From: Cryomorphaceae bacterium
Lineage (GTDB): Bacteria > Bacteroidota > Bacteroidia > Flavobacteriales > BACL11
Direction: 5' to 3'
Length of the DNA: 29,074 nt
Assembly: GCA_014384505.1 (NCBI GenBank)
Contig: JACNFT010000100.1
Coordinates: 1-29,074, forward strand
The translations under genes and the position numbers were made by a program. A model generated the notes under the pieces. The model did not search any database. It worked only from the letters and a program-made list of their open reading frames with translations, and had not been told where the DNA came from. Below, one piece after another: positions 7,930-16,381 of the stretch (position 1 is the stretch's first letter; every line of letters starts with the position of its first letter).

Positions 7930-8916
7930 ATGAAACACGCGCTATTAATATTATTTATCATTCCCGCTTATTTGTTTCCCCAAACAAATAGTAAAAAAGT
8001 ATTTTTAGATAAAAACTCCCCTCTTTCCGAAAAAAGTATAACAGCAATTGCTACTGATGCGGCTGGTTTAAATTGGATTGGCACTCTTGAGGGTTTAATT
8101 TGTTATAACGGACAAAGGTGGGTTACTTTAAATACAAAAAATAGTAAACTACCATCAGATAAGATATTATGTGTTGAAATAGAAAATAACATAAAATATA
8201 TTGGAACAACAGAAGGCTTGTTAGTTATTAAAAATAATGATTGGGAAGTTTTTACAACCACTAATAGTAACCTGCCTTCTAACAAAATAAGAAAGATAAA
8301 AATAAATAAAGGAGTGGTTTGGCTTGCGACATCTGCAGGACTAGTTAGATATAAAAATGATTTTGAAGTAATTTTAAGTAAAGCAAAAAACAGTATTATT
8401 GATGACGATTTTATAACCTTAAGCATTGATAATAACGAAATGATATGGGTTGGAACAAATAATGGTCTTTATAGTTTTAAAGATGATATTTGGAGGATTT
8501 TTACTACTCAAAACTCTCAATTACCAAATAATAATATTTGGAATATAGTTGTTGATGGTGAGGGTAAAAAATGGATTGGCACTAAAAATGGGTTAGTTGC
8601 AATCACAGATGAGGGGTGGCAATTATTTAATAAGAAAAATTCCCTTTTAGAATCAAACCACATAAATTCTATTGTTTGTGATGATTATGATAGAATATGG
8701 GTTAGTACTGAAAAAGGTGTTATTTCGTATGATGGAGATTCTTGGGAAAAGCAAAAAACAAAAATCTGCAAAAAAGAAGTAATAACTAGTCTTTTTATAG
8801 ATGCGTTTGATAATAAATGGATATGTACTTTAAATAATATAATTTTATTTAACACTGAAGGAATAGAATTTAAAAATAATATTACAATTGAAGATAACGT
8901 TATTGTAAGTAGATAG
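7930..8916 (+). CDS. Secreted beta-propeller protein (two-component regulator propeller repeats)
   Basis: 328 residues with a signal peptide (MKHALLILFIIPAYLFPQ). The rest is a chain of about seven repeats of roughly 40 residues of the Reg_prop type, each with a core like WIGTxxGL followed by Y/F-x-x-x-x-W. Examples are LNWIGTLEGLICYNGQRW, KYIGTTEGLLVIKNNDW, MIWVGTNNGLYSFKDDIW and KKWIGTKNGLVAITDEGW. Such propellers form the sensor half of hybrid two-component systems; here no histidine kinase or output domain follows, so it is a free-standing propeller. There is no C-terminal sorting domain, so it may stay in the periplasm. Function unknown; ligand binding is plausible. Confidence 0.82.
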   Translation: MKHALLILFIIPAYLFPQTNSKKVFLDKNSPLSEKSITAIATDAAGLNWIGTLEGLICYNGQRWVTLNTKNSKLPSDKILCVEIENNIKYIGTTEGLLVIKNNDWEVFTTTNSNLPSNKIRKIKINKGVVWLATSAGLVRYKNDFEVILSKAKNSIIDDDFITLSIDNNEMIWVGTNNGLYSFKDDIWRIFTTQNSQLPNNNIWNIVVDGEGKKWIGTKNGLVAITDEGWQLFNKKNSLLESNHINSIVCDDYDRIWVSTEKGVISYDGDSWEKQKTKICKKEVITSLFIDAFDNKWICTLNNIILFNTEGIEFKNNITIEDNVIVSR

Positions 8917-8965
8917 GAATCAAAAGAGTAGTCTTTATATAGTAAAACAATTTTGGTTAATACGC

Positions 8966-8996
8966 AAAAAGTCCAGCTTAAATAGCTGGACTTTTT
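8966..8996. terminator. Two-way rho-independent terminator
   Basis: A perfect 13-base-pair stem (8966-8978 with 8984-8996) closes the five-base loop TAAAT, with A residues on the left arm and T residues on the right. It can therefore stop transcription from both sides: the propeller gene from the left and tRNA-Asn from the right. Confidence 0.9.
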
Positions 8997-9001
8997 GTTT
9001 G

Positions 9002-9075
9002 CTCCCCCTCTAGGACTCGAACCTAGGACCCTCTGATTAACAGTCAGATGCTCTAACCAGCTGAGCTAAGGAGGA
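9002..9075 (-). tRNA. tRNA-Asn (anticodon GTT)
   Basis: The 74-base minus-strand sequence folds as a normal cloverleaf. The acceptor stem TCCTCCT pairs with AGGGGGA (one G-T pair) with discriminator G. The anticodon stem TCTGA/TCAGA encloses the loop CTGTTAA with anticodon GTT, and the T-loop contains GGTTCGAGTCC. The 3' CCA is not encoded. It lies alone between the two-way terminator and a likely promoter at 9094-9101. Confidence 0.97.
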
Positions 9076-9093
9076 GTGTTGTTAAAACGGCTG

Positions 9094-9101
9094 CAAAAAT
9101 A
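9094..9101 (-). promoter_or_regulatory. Probable -7 promoter element for tRNA-Asn
   Basis: Read on the minus strand this is TATTTTTG, a full TAnnTTTG match, 18 bases before the mature tRNA 5' end. That would give a precursor with a leader of roughly a dozen bases for RNase P to remove. A properly spaced -33 element is not evident. Confidence 0.45.
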
Positions 9102-9124
9102 ACACAAAGGTTGAAATAATAAAA

Positions 9125-9132
9125 TATATTTG
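9125..9132 (+). promoter_or_regulatory. Probable -7 promoter element for the PfkB kinase gene
   Basis: TATATTTG matches TAnnTTTG fully and ends 14 bases before the ATG at 9147. The upstream TTG at 9111-9113 is closer than the usual -33 spacing, so only the -7 part is convincing. Confidence 0.45.
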
Positions 9133-9146
9133 CAAAAAAAATAATT

Positions 9147-10070
9147 ATGAGTATTTTAGTGGTAGGAACAGTGGCTTTTGATGCAATAGAAACCCCCTTC
9201 GGAAAGACAGATAAAATAGTTGGTGGAGCAGCAACATACATCTGTTTATCGTCATCATTCTTTGCTAAAAACTTAAACCTAGTATCTGTTGTTGGAGAGG
9301 ATTTCCCTTCTGACGCAATACAAATGCTAAAAAACAAATCAGTAGATATTGATGGTTTACAGATAAAAAAAGGAGAAAAAACTTTTTTCTGGTCAGGAAA
9401 GTATCATAACGATATGAATACTAGAGATACTTTAGACACTCAATTAAATGTATTAGAGAATTTCGACCCAATTGTTCCTGAAAAATATAAAGAATCAGAA
9501 TTTTTAATGCTAGGAAACTTAATGCCAAGTGTTCAAAAAAAGGTGTTAAGTCAGATGAAGAAAAGACCAAAACTAGTTGTATTGGATACCATGAATTTTT
9601 GGATGGATCTTTTTATGGATGATTTAAAAGAGGCTTTAAAAGAAGTTGATGTGTTAACTATAAATGATGAAGAAGCAAGGCAACTTTCAGGAGAGTATTC
9701 ATTAGTTAAAGCAGCCAAACTAATTTTAGCAATGGGTCCTAAATACTTAATAATAAAAAAAGGAGAGCACGGAGCTCTTCTATTTAATAATGAAGAAGTC
9801 TTTTTTGCTCCAGCCTTACCTTTGGAAGAAGTGTTTGATCCGACTGGAGCTGGAGATTCTTTTGCAGGAGGATTTATAGGTTATCTGGCAAAAACAAATG
9901 ACATCTCTTTTGAAAACATGAAAAGAGCTGTTATTAATGGTTCTGCTATGGCATCATTTTGTGTTGAAAAATTTGGGACACAGAAATTAACAGAAATTAC
10001 CCAGGAGGATGTTAATGCAAGAATAAATAAGTTTGTAAAATTAGTTAAATTTGATATTTCCTTAAAATAA
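9147..10070 (+). CDS. PfkB-family carbohydrate or nucleoside kinase
   Basis: 307 residues, the usual length for the ribokinase/PfkB family, which transfers phosphate from ATP to a sugar or nucleoside hydroxyl. The N-terminal substrate-side motif GGAATYICLSSS (about residues 27-38) and the C-terminal signature DPTGAGDSFAGGF (231-243) are present; Asp237 in GAGD is the catalytic base. The substrate cannot be told from sequence: ribokinase, adenosine kinase and fructokinase share these features. It overlaps the convergent rnhA gene by nine bases. A TAnnTTTG element at 9125-9132 probably drives it. Confidence 0.88.
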   Translation: MSILVVGTVAFDAIETPFGKTDKIVGGAATYICLSSSFFAKNLNLVSVVGEDFPSDAIQMLKNKSVDIDGLQIKKGEKTFFWSGKYHNDMNTRDTLDTQLNVLENFDPIVPEKYKESEFLMLGNLMPSVQKKVLSQMKKRPKLVVLDTMNFWMDLFMDDLKEALKEVDVLTINDEEARQLSGEYSLVKAAKLILAMGPKYLIIKKGEHGALLFNNEEVFFAPALPLEEVFDPTGAGDSFAGGFIGYLAKTNDISFENMKRAVINGSAMASFCVEKFGTQKLTEITQEDVNARINKFVKLVKFDISLK

Positions 10071-10541
10071 GGAAGAGCCGGTGTTTTTAACATTGTTTTC
10101 ATACCAATCATCAACAAGAAGATTATTGGAATCAGCTGCTTGTACAGCTAATACATCACACCTTTCATTTTCTTTATTATTAGCATGACCTTTTACCCAG
10201 ATAAAACTTACTTTTTGTTTTCTGTATATTTTTAAGAAACGAATCCATAAATCAGGATTTTTCTTGTTGTTAAAATTTTTCTTTTCCCAACCAAACACCC
10301 ATTTTTTTTCAACCGAATCAATAACATATTTTGAATCAGAATAAATAGTTATTGCTGAGTTTTCATTTTTAATGCTTTCTAAAGCAACAATAACAGCTAA
10401 CAATTCCATACGATTATTGGTTGTAAGCCTAAAACCTTGATGCAACTCTCTTCTATGGTCGCCACTCATCATTACAATTCCATATCCGCCATTCCCAGGA
10501 TTTCCTTTAGCGGAACCGTCTGTATAAATAATAATACTCAT
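10062..10541 (-). CDS. rnhA: Ribonuclease HI
   Basis: 159 residues, close to the classic single-domain RNase HI. It cuts the RNA strand of RNA:DNA hybrids and so clears primers and R-loops. The catalytic residues are all there: Asp8 (YTDGSAKGNPG), Glu46 (NRMELLAV), Asp69 (YSDSKYV), His119 (KGHA) and Asp129 (ERCDVLA), matching E. coli D10, E48, D70, H124 and D134. It follows purN by 44 bases on the same strand and probably shares its transcript. Its 3' end overlaps the PfkB kinase gene by nine bases. Confidence 0.95.
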   Translation of the reverse strand: MSIIIYTDGSAKGNPGNGGYGIVMMSGDHRRELHQGFRLTTNNRMELLAVIVALESIKNENSAITIYSDSKYVIDSVEKKWVFGWEKKNFNNKKNPDLWIRFLKIYRKQKVSFIWVKGHANNKENERCDVLAVQAADSNNLLVDDWYENNVKNTGSSLF

Positions 10542-10585
10542 TAATTAAATAGAGTTTTTTGAGATTATAAATAAGGCATTCATTT

Positions 10586-11158
10586 TTATAATTTTTTAAT
10601 AGTTTTTTCAATTGCACCAGGAAAATAATTATGCTCTAATTTGTGTATTTTGTGTATTAGTGTTTCTACAGATTCACTAGCAGAAATAGAACACTTTTTT
10701 TGTAAAATAATTTTTCCTTCATCATAGTTTTGATTCACAAAATGAATGCTAATTCCACTTTCAGTTTCTTTATTTTTAATTACAGCTTTATGTATATTAC
10801 TACCATACATTCCTTTCCCACCATATTTTGGTAATAAAGAAGGATGAATATTAATAATACGATTTGGGTAACTATCGACCATTATAGCGGGTAGTTTAAG
10901 CAAAAATCCAGCTAAGATGACAATATCTACACCAATACTTTGTAGTTTTTTATGTAAATCAACAAAATTATTCAGTTCATATTTAGTAAATATATATACT
11001 GGAATATTCAGCTTATTAGCCCTTTTTACAATAAAAGCATCTTCCCTATTTGTACAGATTAAAACCACCTTAATATCAGATGATTCAGCAAAATAATTGC
11101 AGATATTTTCGGCATTTGAACCTGACCCAGAAGCAAATATTGCAAGTTTTTTTGGCAT
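10586..11158 (-). CDS. purN: Phosphoribosylglycinamide formyltransferase
   Basis: 190 residues, normal for PurN, which uses 10-formyltetrahydrofolate to formylate GAR in step three of purine synthesis. Motifs seen are the N-terminal phosphate-binding FASGSGSNAENI (8-19), the folate/catalytic stretch INIHPSLLPKYGGKGMYG with the Asn-His pair, and SGISIHFVNQNYDEGKII with the family Asp. It diverges from acpP across 117 bases, an arrangement I recall as common in Flavobacteriia. Confidence 0.94.
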   Translation of the reverse strand: MPKKLAIFASGSGSNAENICNYFAESSDIKVVLICTNREDAFIVKRANKLNIPVYIFTKYELNNFVDLHKKLQSIGVDIVILAGFLLKLPAIMVDSYPNRIINIHPSLLPKYGGKGMYGSNIHKAVIKNKETESGISIHFVNQNYDEGKIILQKKCSISASESVETLIHKIHKLEHNYFPGAIEKTIKKL

Positions 11159-11171
11159 GATTAATTTTTAT

Positions 11172-11194
11172 CAAAAATAGTTTAAACAAAGATA
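11172..11194 (-). promoter_or_regulatory. Candidate promoter elements for purN
   Basis: Two full TAnnTTTG matches lie on the minus strand: TATTTTTG (11179-11172) and TATCTTTG (11194-11187). They are 13 and 28 bases ahead of the purN ATG. The upstream one leaves a more normal leader. I see no spaced -33 TTG for either. Confidence 0.35.
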
Positions 11195-11275
11195 TGTTAA
11201 AATAGAAAATAAGAAAGGGTGCATGTTCTTTAATTTATAGTTTTATTTGCACTTTAATAATTAAAATATTTAAAT

Positions 11276-11506
11276 ATGTCAGATGTAGCAGAAAAAGTAA
11301 AAGCAATTATTGTTGACAAATTAGGAGTTGACGAAAGTGAAGTAACTAATGAGGCTAGTTTTACTAATGATTTAGGAGCTGATTCTTTAGATACCGTAGA
11401 GCTTATTATGGAATTTGAAAAGGAATTTGATATCCAAATCCCAGACGATAAAGCAGAAGCTATTGCAACAGTTGGTGATGCGGTTTCTTTTATTGAGGCA
11501 GCCTAA
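11276..11506 (+). CDS. acpP: Acyl carrier protein
   Basis: 76 residues, acidic and mostly helical, the standard size. It carries growing fatty acyl chains on a 4'-phosphopantetheine arm attached to Ser37 in the motif GADSLDTVEL. It ends nine bases before fabF, its direct partner in chain elongation, and the pair is certainly one transcriptional unit. The upstream 117 bases shared with divergent purN hold its promoter, though no perfect TAnnTTTG is present on this strand. Confidence 0.98.
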   Translation: MSDVAEKVKAIIVDKLGVDESEVTNEASFTNDLGADSLDTVELIMEFEKEFDIQIPDDKAEAIATVGDAVSFIEAA

Positions 11507-11515
11507 CAAATTAAA

Positions 11516-12769
11516 ATGAAAAGCAGAAGAGTAGTTGTTACCGGCATAGGTGCTTTAACGCCTATCGGTAATAACTTAAAGGATTATTGGAAAGCCCTGA
11601 AAGCAGGGGTAAGTGGTGCTGCGCCAATTACTCATTTCAATGCTGAAAACTTTAAAACACAATTCGCTTGTGAAGTTAAGGGTTTTGAGGTTACTGATTT
11701 TATTCATAGAAAAGAAGCTAGAAAATTAGATAAGTTTAGTCAGTATGCAATGGTTGTTGCGGATGAAGCTTTTAATGATTCTGGATTAAATATGGATAAA
11801 ATTGATTCTGATAGAGCTGGAGTAGTTTGGGGTTCAGGTATTGGCGGAATGCAAACTTTTTATAATGAATCAGTTAACTTCGGATCCGGAAATGGTACAC
11901 CAAGATTTAACCCTTTCTTTATACCAAAGTTAATTTCAGATATTCCCGCAGGACATATATCTATAAAATATAATTTTAGAGGTCCAAACTTTACAACAGT
12001 TTCGGCTTGTGCATCTTCTACCAACGCATTGATTGATGCATTTAATTACATTAAATGGAATAAAGCGGATCTTTTTATTGCTGGTGGTTCGGAGGCTTGT
12101 GTTTATGAGCCAGGAATTGGAGGTTTTAATGCCATGATGGCTTTATCAACAAGAAATGATGATCCAAAAACAGCTTCACGCCCTTTTGATAAGGATAGAG
12201 ATGGCTTTGTAATGGGAGAAGGAGGAGGAGCAATTGTAATTGAAGAATACGAGCATGCAATTAAAAGAGGAGCAAAAATTTATGCGGAAATAGTTGGTGG
12301 AGGTTTAACGGCTGATGCTCATCATATAACCGCACCACATCCTGAAGGTTTGGGCGCTTATAATGTTATGCAGTTAGCAATTGAGGAAGCTGAAATTCCA
12401 GTAACAGACGTAGATTATATCAATGTACATGGAACATCAACCCCACTTGGAGATATTGCAGAAACCAAAGCAATTAAAGCTTTGTTTGGTGAGCATGCTT
12501 ATAACTTAAACATTAGCTCAACAAAATCAATGACAGGACACTTATTGGGTGCTGCTGGAGTTATTGAGTCAATTGCTTGTATTATGGCGGTCAAGGATAA
12601 TGTTGTTCCTCCTACTATTAACCACTTTACTGATGATCCAGATATCGATAATAAATTGAATTTTACATTCAATAAAGCACAAAAAAGAACTGTGAACTAC
12701 GCCTTAACCAATACTTTTGGCTTTGGAGGTCATAACGCTTCTGTCTTATTTAAAAAATATACATCATAA
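11516..12769 (+). CDS. fabF: Beta-ketoacyl-ACP synthase II
   Basis: 417 residues, typical KAS II. It condenses malonyl-ACP with acyl-ACP to lengthen fatty acids. The Cys-His-His triad is intact: Cys165 in SACASSTNA, His305 in NVHGTSTPLGD and His342 in SMTGHLLGAAG. The ending TNTFGFGGHNASVLF is the usual gatekeeper Phe loop of the family. It lies between acpP (nine bases upstream) and rnc in a run that recurs in Bacteroidota. Confidence 0.97.
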   Translation: MKSRRVVVTGIGALTPIGNNLKDYWKALKAGVSGAAPITHFNAENFKTQFACEVKGFEVTDFIHRKEARKLDKFSQYAMVVADEAFNDSGLNMDKIDSDRAGVVWGSGIGGMQTFYNESVNFGSGNGTPRFNPFFIPKLISDIPAGHISIKYNFRGPNFTTVSACASSTNALIDAFNYIKWNKADLFIAGGSEACVYEPGIGGFNAMMALSTRNDDPKTASRPFDKDRDGFVMGEGGGAIVIEEYEHAIKRGAKIYAEIVGGGLTADAHHITAPHPEGLGAYNVMQLAIEEAEIPVTDVDYINVHGTSTPLGDIAETKAIKALFGEHAYNLNISSTKSMTGHLLGAAGVIESIACIMAVKDNVVPPTINHFTDDPDIDNKLNFTFNKAQKRTVNYALTNTFGFGGHNASVLFKKYTS

Positions 12770-12825
12770 CTTTTTTAAAACGAATATATGAAAGACTTGC
12801 TTTTTACAATAAGAGCAATTCGTTT

Positions 12826-13449
12826 TTGTTTAAAATACTAGCTTACAACCCAATAAATAAAGAGATATACCTAAAAGCACTACAACATAAATCCTATAGT
12901 GTTAAGGAAAATAATGAGCGCTTAGAGTTTTTAGGTGATGCCATTTTGGATTTTATTGTTGCTAAGCAGTTATATTTAGAAAATCCAAATCAGGAAGAAG
13001 GTTTTTTATCACAACAAAGAGCCATAATAGTAGGAAGAAAACACTTGAATTTAGTGGGAAAAAAAATTTTCTTAGATTCTTATATTAAAAGCAACCTTAA
13101 AGTAATTCCTAAAAGTGTTTATGGAAATACGCTTGAATCAATTATTGGTGCTATTTATATTGATAAAGGAATAGAACAAGCGCAGCAGTTTATTATTGAG
13201 CATATCTATAGTTCAGAATTTATTGAAGAGCTTTCTGATACAGACTATAAGAGTAAGTTACTAAAGTTATCTCAAAAGTTAAAAATTAAAACAACATACA
13301 AGGTTATAAAAAGAGAGGGTCCTAGTCACAAGCAAGAATTCTTGGTTGCTGTTTATATAGAAAACATTAAAAAGGCAGAAGCAAAAGCATCATCAATTAA
13401 GGAAGCAGAACAAAAAGCAGCTAAAAAAGCATATAATAGTGTATTTTAG
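12826..13449 (+). CDS. rnc: Ribonuclease III (start codon uncertain)
   Basis: 207 residues from a TTG at 12826. The RNase III signature NERLEFLGDAILDF is present, with the later active-site segment TLESIIGAIYIDKG and a C-terminal double-strand RNA-binding domain (from about 137; GPSHKQEFLVAVYI, EAEQKAAKKAY). It matures rRNA and trims structured RNAs as a dimer. No ATG exists in this frame: the frame is open back to 12754 and reads RIYERLAFYNKSNSF just ahead of the TTG, which resembles the extra N-terminal segment of Bacteroidota RNase III. An ATG at 12788 is in the next frame, and one added T in the T5 run at 12823-12827 would join it to this frame. It sits between fabF and the small conserved gene in an operon. 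Confidence 0.92.
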   Translation: MFKILAYNPINKEIYLKALQHKSYSVKENNERLEFLGDAILDFIVAKQLYLENPNQEEGFLSQQRAIIVGRKHLNLVGKKIFLDSYIKSNLKVIPKSVYGNTLESIIGAIYIDKGIEQAQQFIIEHIYSSEFIEELSDTDYKSKLLKLSQKLKIKTTYKVIKREGPSHKQEFLVAVYIENIKKAEAKASSIKEAEQKAAKKAYNSVF

Positions 13450-13454
13450 CGATT

Positions 13455-13874
13455 ATGAAAACTCGCTTTACATTAGAATGTTCAGAAGAATTTGAATTTG
13501 CTGTGTTGGCAATAAACAGCCACATAAAAGCCTATAAGTTGTGTTGGAATATTAATAATTCAATGCAATTAAATTTCGAAAAAAAAAACGATCACAATAT
13601 TAAGAAGGACCTGTGGTTTTCAAGATATACTTATATTTCAGATGACGGAATAGAGTATGATTTATTAGCTAATCGTTCTAAAAAAGGATATTTAGTTCCA
13701 AACCAAAAAAGTATTAATTATTTTTTGGTTGTGAAGAATGATTATTGGGAGCAGGAGAAGCTAGACTTTATGAGTAAGTTAAGAAATATACCAGATGTTT
13801 TGTTGGCCTTTGAGGTAGATATAGCCAATTTAAAATTCATAGATAGATTTATTTTCAATGATAAGGAAAACTAA
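13455..13874 (+). CDS. Small conserved protein between rnc and pyk (IPExxxVDY-like)
   Basis: 139 residues, no signal peptide or membrane segment, so cytoplasmic. It lies five bases after rnc and overlaps pyk by 17 bases, the place where Flavobacteriia usually carry a small protein annotated as the IPExxxVDY family. The segment IPDVLLAFEVD near the C-terminus (about 114-124) is the likely family motif. The name is assigned from position and that motif, from memory. Function is unknown; the tight overlap implies translational coupling to pyk. Confidence 0.75.
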   Translation: MKTRFTLECSEEFEFAVLAINSHIKAYKLCWNINNSMQLNFEKKNDHNIKKDLWFSRYTYISDDGIEYDLLANRSKKGYLVPNQKSINYFLVVKNDYWEQEKLDFMSKLRNIPDVLLAFEVDIANLKFIDRFIFNDKEN

Positions 13875-15273
13875 AATAATAGCGACTATAGGTCCAGCAA
13901 CATCATCCAAAGAGATGTTGAAAAAAATTATCCAGAGAGGGGTTAATGTGTGTAGGTTAAATTTTTCTCATCTTGAACATGATGTAGCAAAAGAGATTAT
14001 CTCAAACATAAAGGAGATAAACCAAGAATTGCATATGCATACTGCTATTTTAGCCGATTTACAAGGACCTAAAATAAGGGTTGGGATATTTGAAAAACCA
14101 ATAAAACTTAAAAAAGGAGAGGAAGTAATTTTTAGTACAAAAAGAAAGAAAAACACAATTTATATAAGCTATATTAATTTTGCTAAAGACGTTAGTGAAA
14201 AAGATAAAGTTCTATTAGACGATGGGAAGCTAGCATTAGAAGTTATTAGTACAAACAAGAAAGATACTGTTGTTTTGAAAGTAATATTTGGAGGTTTATT
14301 ACAGTCTAAAAAAGGAGTTAATTTACCAAACACTAAAATTTCATTACCCTGCTTAACAAAAAAAGACAAAGAAGATTTAGCTTTTGTGCTTTCTGAAAAA
14401 ATTGAATGGGTTGGTTTGTCATTTGTGCGTTCAGCTAATGATGTTAAAATTCTAAAAAGAATTATTGACAAGCAAAAACTACATCACAAAGTAATTGCAA
14501 AAATCGAAAAACCTGAAGCAATAAATGATATTGATGCAATAATTGAAGCGGCTGACGCAATTATGGTTGCAAGAGGAGATTTAGGGGTTGAAGTGCCATC
14601 ACATAAGGTTCCTGTTTATCAGAAAATGATTGTTGAGAAATGTATTACACAAGGGAAGCCAGTTATAATTGCAACACAAATGCTGGAAAGCATGACTGAA
14701 AATCCAACGGCAACAAGAGCGGAAGTAAATGATGTAGCAAATTCTGTTATTGATGGAGCTGATGCCGTTATGTTAAGCGGAGAAACATCTATTGGAAGTC
14801 ACCCTTTGAAGGTTGTTGATACTATGCGAAAAATCATTAGAGATGTCGAGAAGAGTGACCATAACATATCAAAAAACAGAATAAATAAAGCTGTTATAAA
14901 TGACGAGCGATTATTGACAAATGCAATTTGTTCACATGCTTGCGATATTGCTAAAAGTACAGGAGCCAAAGCAATAATTACAGTTACTTATTCTGGATTT
15001 AACACGATAAAAATGTCAAGCTATCGACCGAGTGCGTTTATTTATGCTTTTACAAATAATCATACGATTTTAAATACACTAAGCTTGGTTTGGGGGGTAA
15101 GAGGTTTTTATTATGATAGAGGAACAACAACAGACCAAACTATAAAAGAAACTAAAGAAATTTTAAGAGATGGAAATTTCTTAAAAAAAGGAGATTTAGT
15201 TGTAAATTTGGCTAGCATGCCAGCCCAAGAAAAAGGCATGACAAATATGATGAAATTAAGTAAAGTAAAATAA
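13858..15273 (+). CDS. pyk: Pyruvate kinase
   Basis: 471 residues, the normal bacterial length. It makes pyruvate and ATP from phosphoenolpyruvate and ADP in the last step of glycolysis. The N-terminus holds Arg33, Asn35 and Ser37 in CRLNFSH, then DLQGPKIR. The catalytic Lys215 and metal ligand Glu217 lie in IAKIEKPEAI, and Asp241 lies in ARGDLGVE. The signature IIATQMLESM and a C-terminal alpha/beta regulatory domain (about 350-471) follow. Its start overlaps the preceding gene by 17 bases, and an M42 peptidase follows after nine bases. Confidence 0.97.
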   Translation: MIRKTKIIATIGPATSSKEMLKKIIQRGVNVCRLNFSHLEHDVAKEIISNIKEINQELHMHTAILADLQGPKIRVGIFEKPIKLKKGEEVIFSTKRKKNTIYISYINFAKDVSEKDKVLLDDGKLALEVISTNKKDTVVLKVIFGGLLQSKKGVNLPNTKISLPCLTKKDKEDLAFVLSEKIEWVGLSFVRSANDVKILKRIIDKQKLHHKVIAKIEKPEAINDIDAIIEAADAIMVARGDLGVEVPSHKVPVYQKMIVEKCITQGKPVIIATQMLESMTENPTATRAEVNDVANSVIDGADAVMLSGETSIGSHPLKVVDTMRKIIRDVEKSDHNISKNRINKAVINDERLLTNAICSHACDIAKSTGAKAIITVTYSGFNTIKMSSYRPSAFIYAFTNNHTILNTLSLVWGVRGFYYDRGTTTDQTIKETKEILRDGNFLKKGDLVVNLASMPAQEKGMTNMMKLSKVK

Positions 15274-15282
15274 ATACCAAAA

Positions 15283-16329
15283 ATGATAAATACAGCATTA
15301 TTAGCAGAAATTTGTAAGGTTGCAGGAGCTCCAGGGCACGAACAAAGAGTAAGAGAAATTGTACTAAGAGAAGTAGAATCATTAGTAGATGAAATAAGAA
15401 TAGACAACATGGGAAATGTTGTGGCAATAAAAAAAGGAAAAGAAAGTAAACGAGTAATGATTGGCGCTCATATGGATGAGATCGGATTTATTGTTACTCA
15501 TATTGATGACAAGGGGTTTGTTTATTTCCATACTTTAGGTGGTTTCGATCCAAAAACACTAACTGCACAAAGAGTAATTATACATGGAACAGAAGATATA
15601 ATTGGGGTAATGGGAGGAAAGCCAATTCATTTGATGAATGCTGCTGATAGAGCAAAAGTTCCCACTATTAAAGATTATTTTATTGATACAGGAAGACCAA
15701 AAAAAGAGTTGGATAAAATCATTTCTGTTGGTGATACTATTACTAGAAGTAGTGAATTGATTGAAATGGGCGATTGTATAAACTGTAAATCATTAGACAA
15801 TAGAGTTTCTGTTTTTATACTTATTGAGATGTTCCGTGAGATGAAAGAAACTCCTCCTTATGATGTTTATGGTGTATTTACTGTGCAAGAAGAAATAGGA
15901 ATTAGAGGTGCAAATGTATCAGCATTAGATATCAATCCTGATTTTGGTTTTGGATTAGACACTACTATTGCTTGGGATACTCCAGGAAGTACTAAGCAAG
16001 AACAAGTTTCTGCTTTGGGTGAAGGGGCTTGTATTAAGGTGATGGATTCTGCTACCGTATGTGATTACCGTATGGTAAAATACATGAAGGAGTTGGCAAA
16101 AATCAAAAAGTTAAAAACGCAATTAGAGATATTACCAGCTGGAGGAACAGATACGGCAGGAATACAAAGAATGAATCCAGGAGGAAGTATTGCTGGGGCG
16201 GTTTCTATACCAACAAGACACATTCATCAATCTATAGAGATGGTACACAAAGAGGATGTAAGAGGAGCAATTGATTTATTGCGTCACTCAGTAGAAAACC
16301 TACATACTTACGATTGGAGTTTTAGGTAA
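15283..16329 (+). CDS. M42-family metallopeptidase (glutamyl aminopeptidase/endoglucanase type)
   Basis: 348 residues, standard for M42/FrvX enzymes: cytoplasmic, dodecameric aminopeptidases with two metal ions. Seen are the metal ligands in GAHMDEIGF (His63, Asp65), SLDNRVS, the catalytic Glu in VQEEIGIRG, GLDTTIAWDTP, and the late PAGGTDTAG and PTRHIHQSIE, which carries the last His. Some members are labelled cellulases, but peptidase activity is better supported for the family. It is the last gene of the acpP-to-pyk run and is closed by a terminator at 16351-16380. Confidence 0.92.
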   Translation: MINTALLAEICKVAGAPGHEQRVREIVLREVESLVDEIRIDNMGNVVAIKKGKESKRVMIGAHMDEIGFIVTHIDDKGFVYFHTLGGFDPKTLTAQRVIIHGTEDIIGVMGGKPIHLMNAADRAKVPTIKDYFIDTGRPKKELDKIISVGDTITRSSELIEMGDCINCKSLDNRVSVFILIEMFREMKETPPYDVYGVFTVQEEIGIRGANVSALDINPDFGFGLDTTIAWDTPGSTKQEQVSALGEGACIKVMDSATVCDYRMVKYMKELAKIKKLKTQLEILPAGGTDTAGIQRMNPGGSIAGAVSIPTRHIHQSIEMVHKEDVRGAIDLLRHSVENLHTYDWSFR

Positions 16330-16350
16330 TTAAAACAGATAAATTATAAG

Positions 16351-16380
16351 AAAACTACCTGAAAAGGTGGTTTTTGTTTT
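16351..16380 (+). terminator. Rho-independent terminator
   Basis: A 10-base-pair stem (16351-16360 with 16365-16374, one G-T pair) closes a GAAA tetraloop and is followed by TTTTTGTTTT. It closes the acpP-pyk-M42 run. The A-rich left side may also serve the convergent TSUP gene that ends at 16382. Confidence 0.85.
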
Positions 16381-16381
16381 A

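Noticed and set aside
12788..12841. A short separate peptide gene from ATG 12788 (17 residues)
   Set aside because: It ends at a TAG inside the start of rnc, has no support as its own product, and is better read as the possible original start of rnc.
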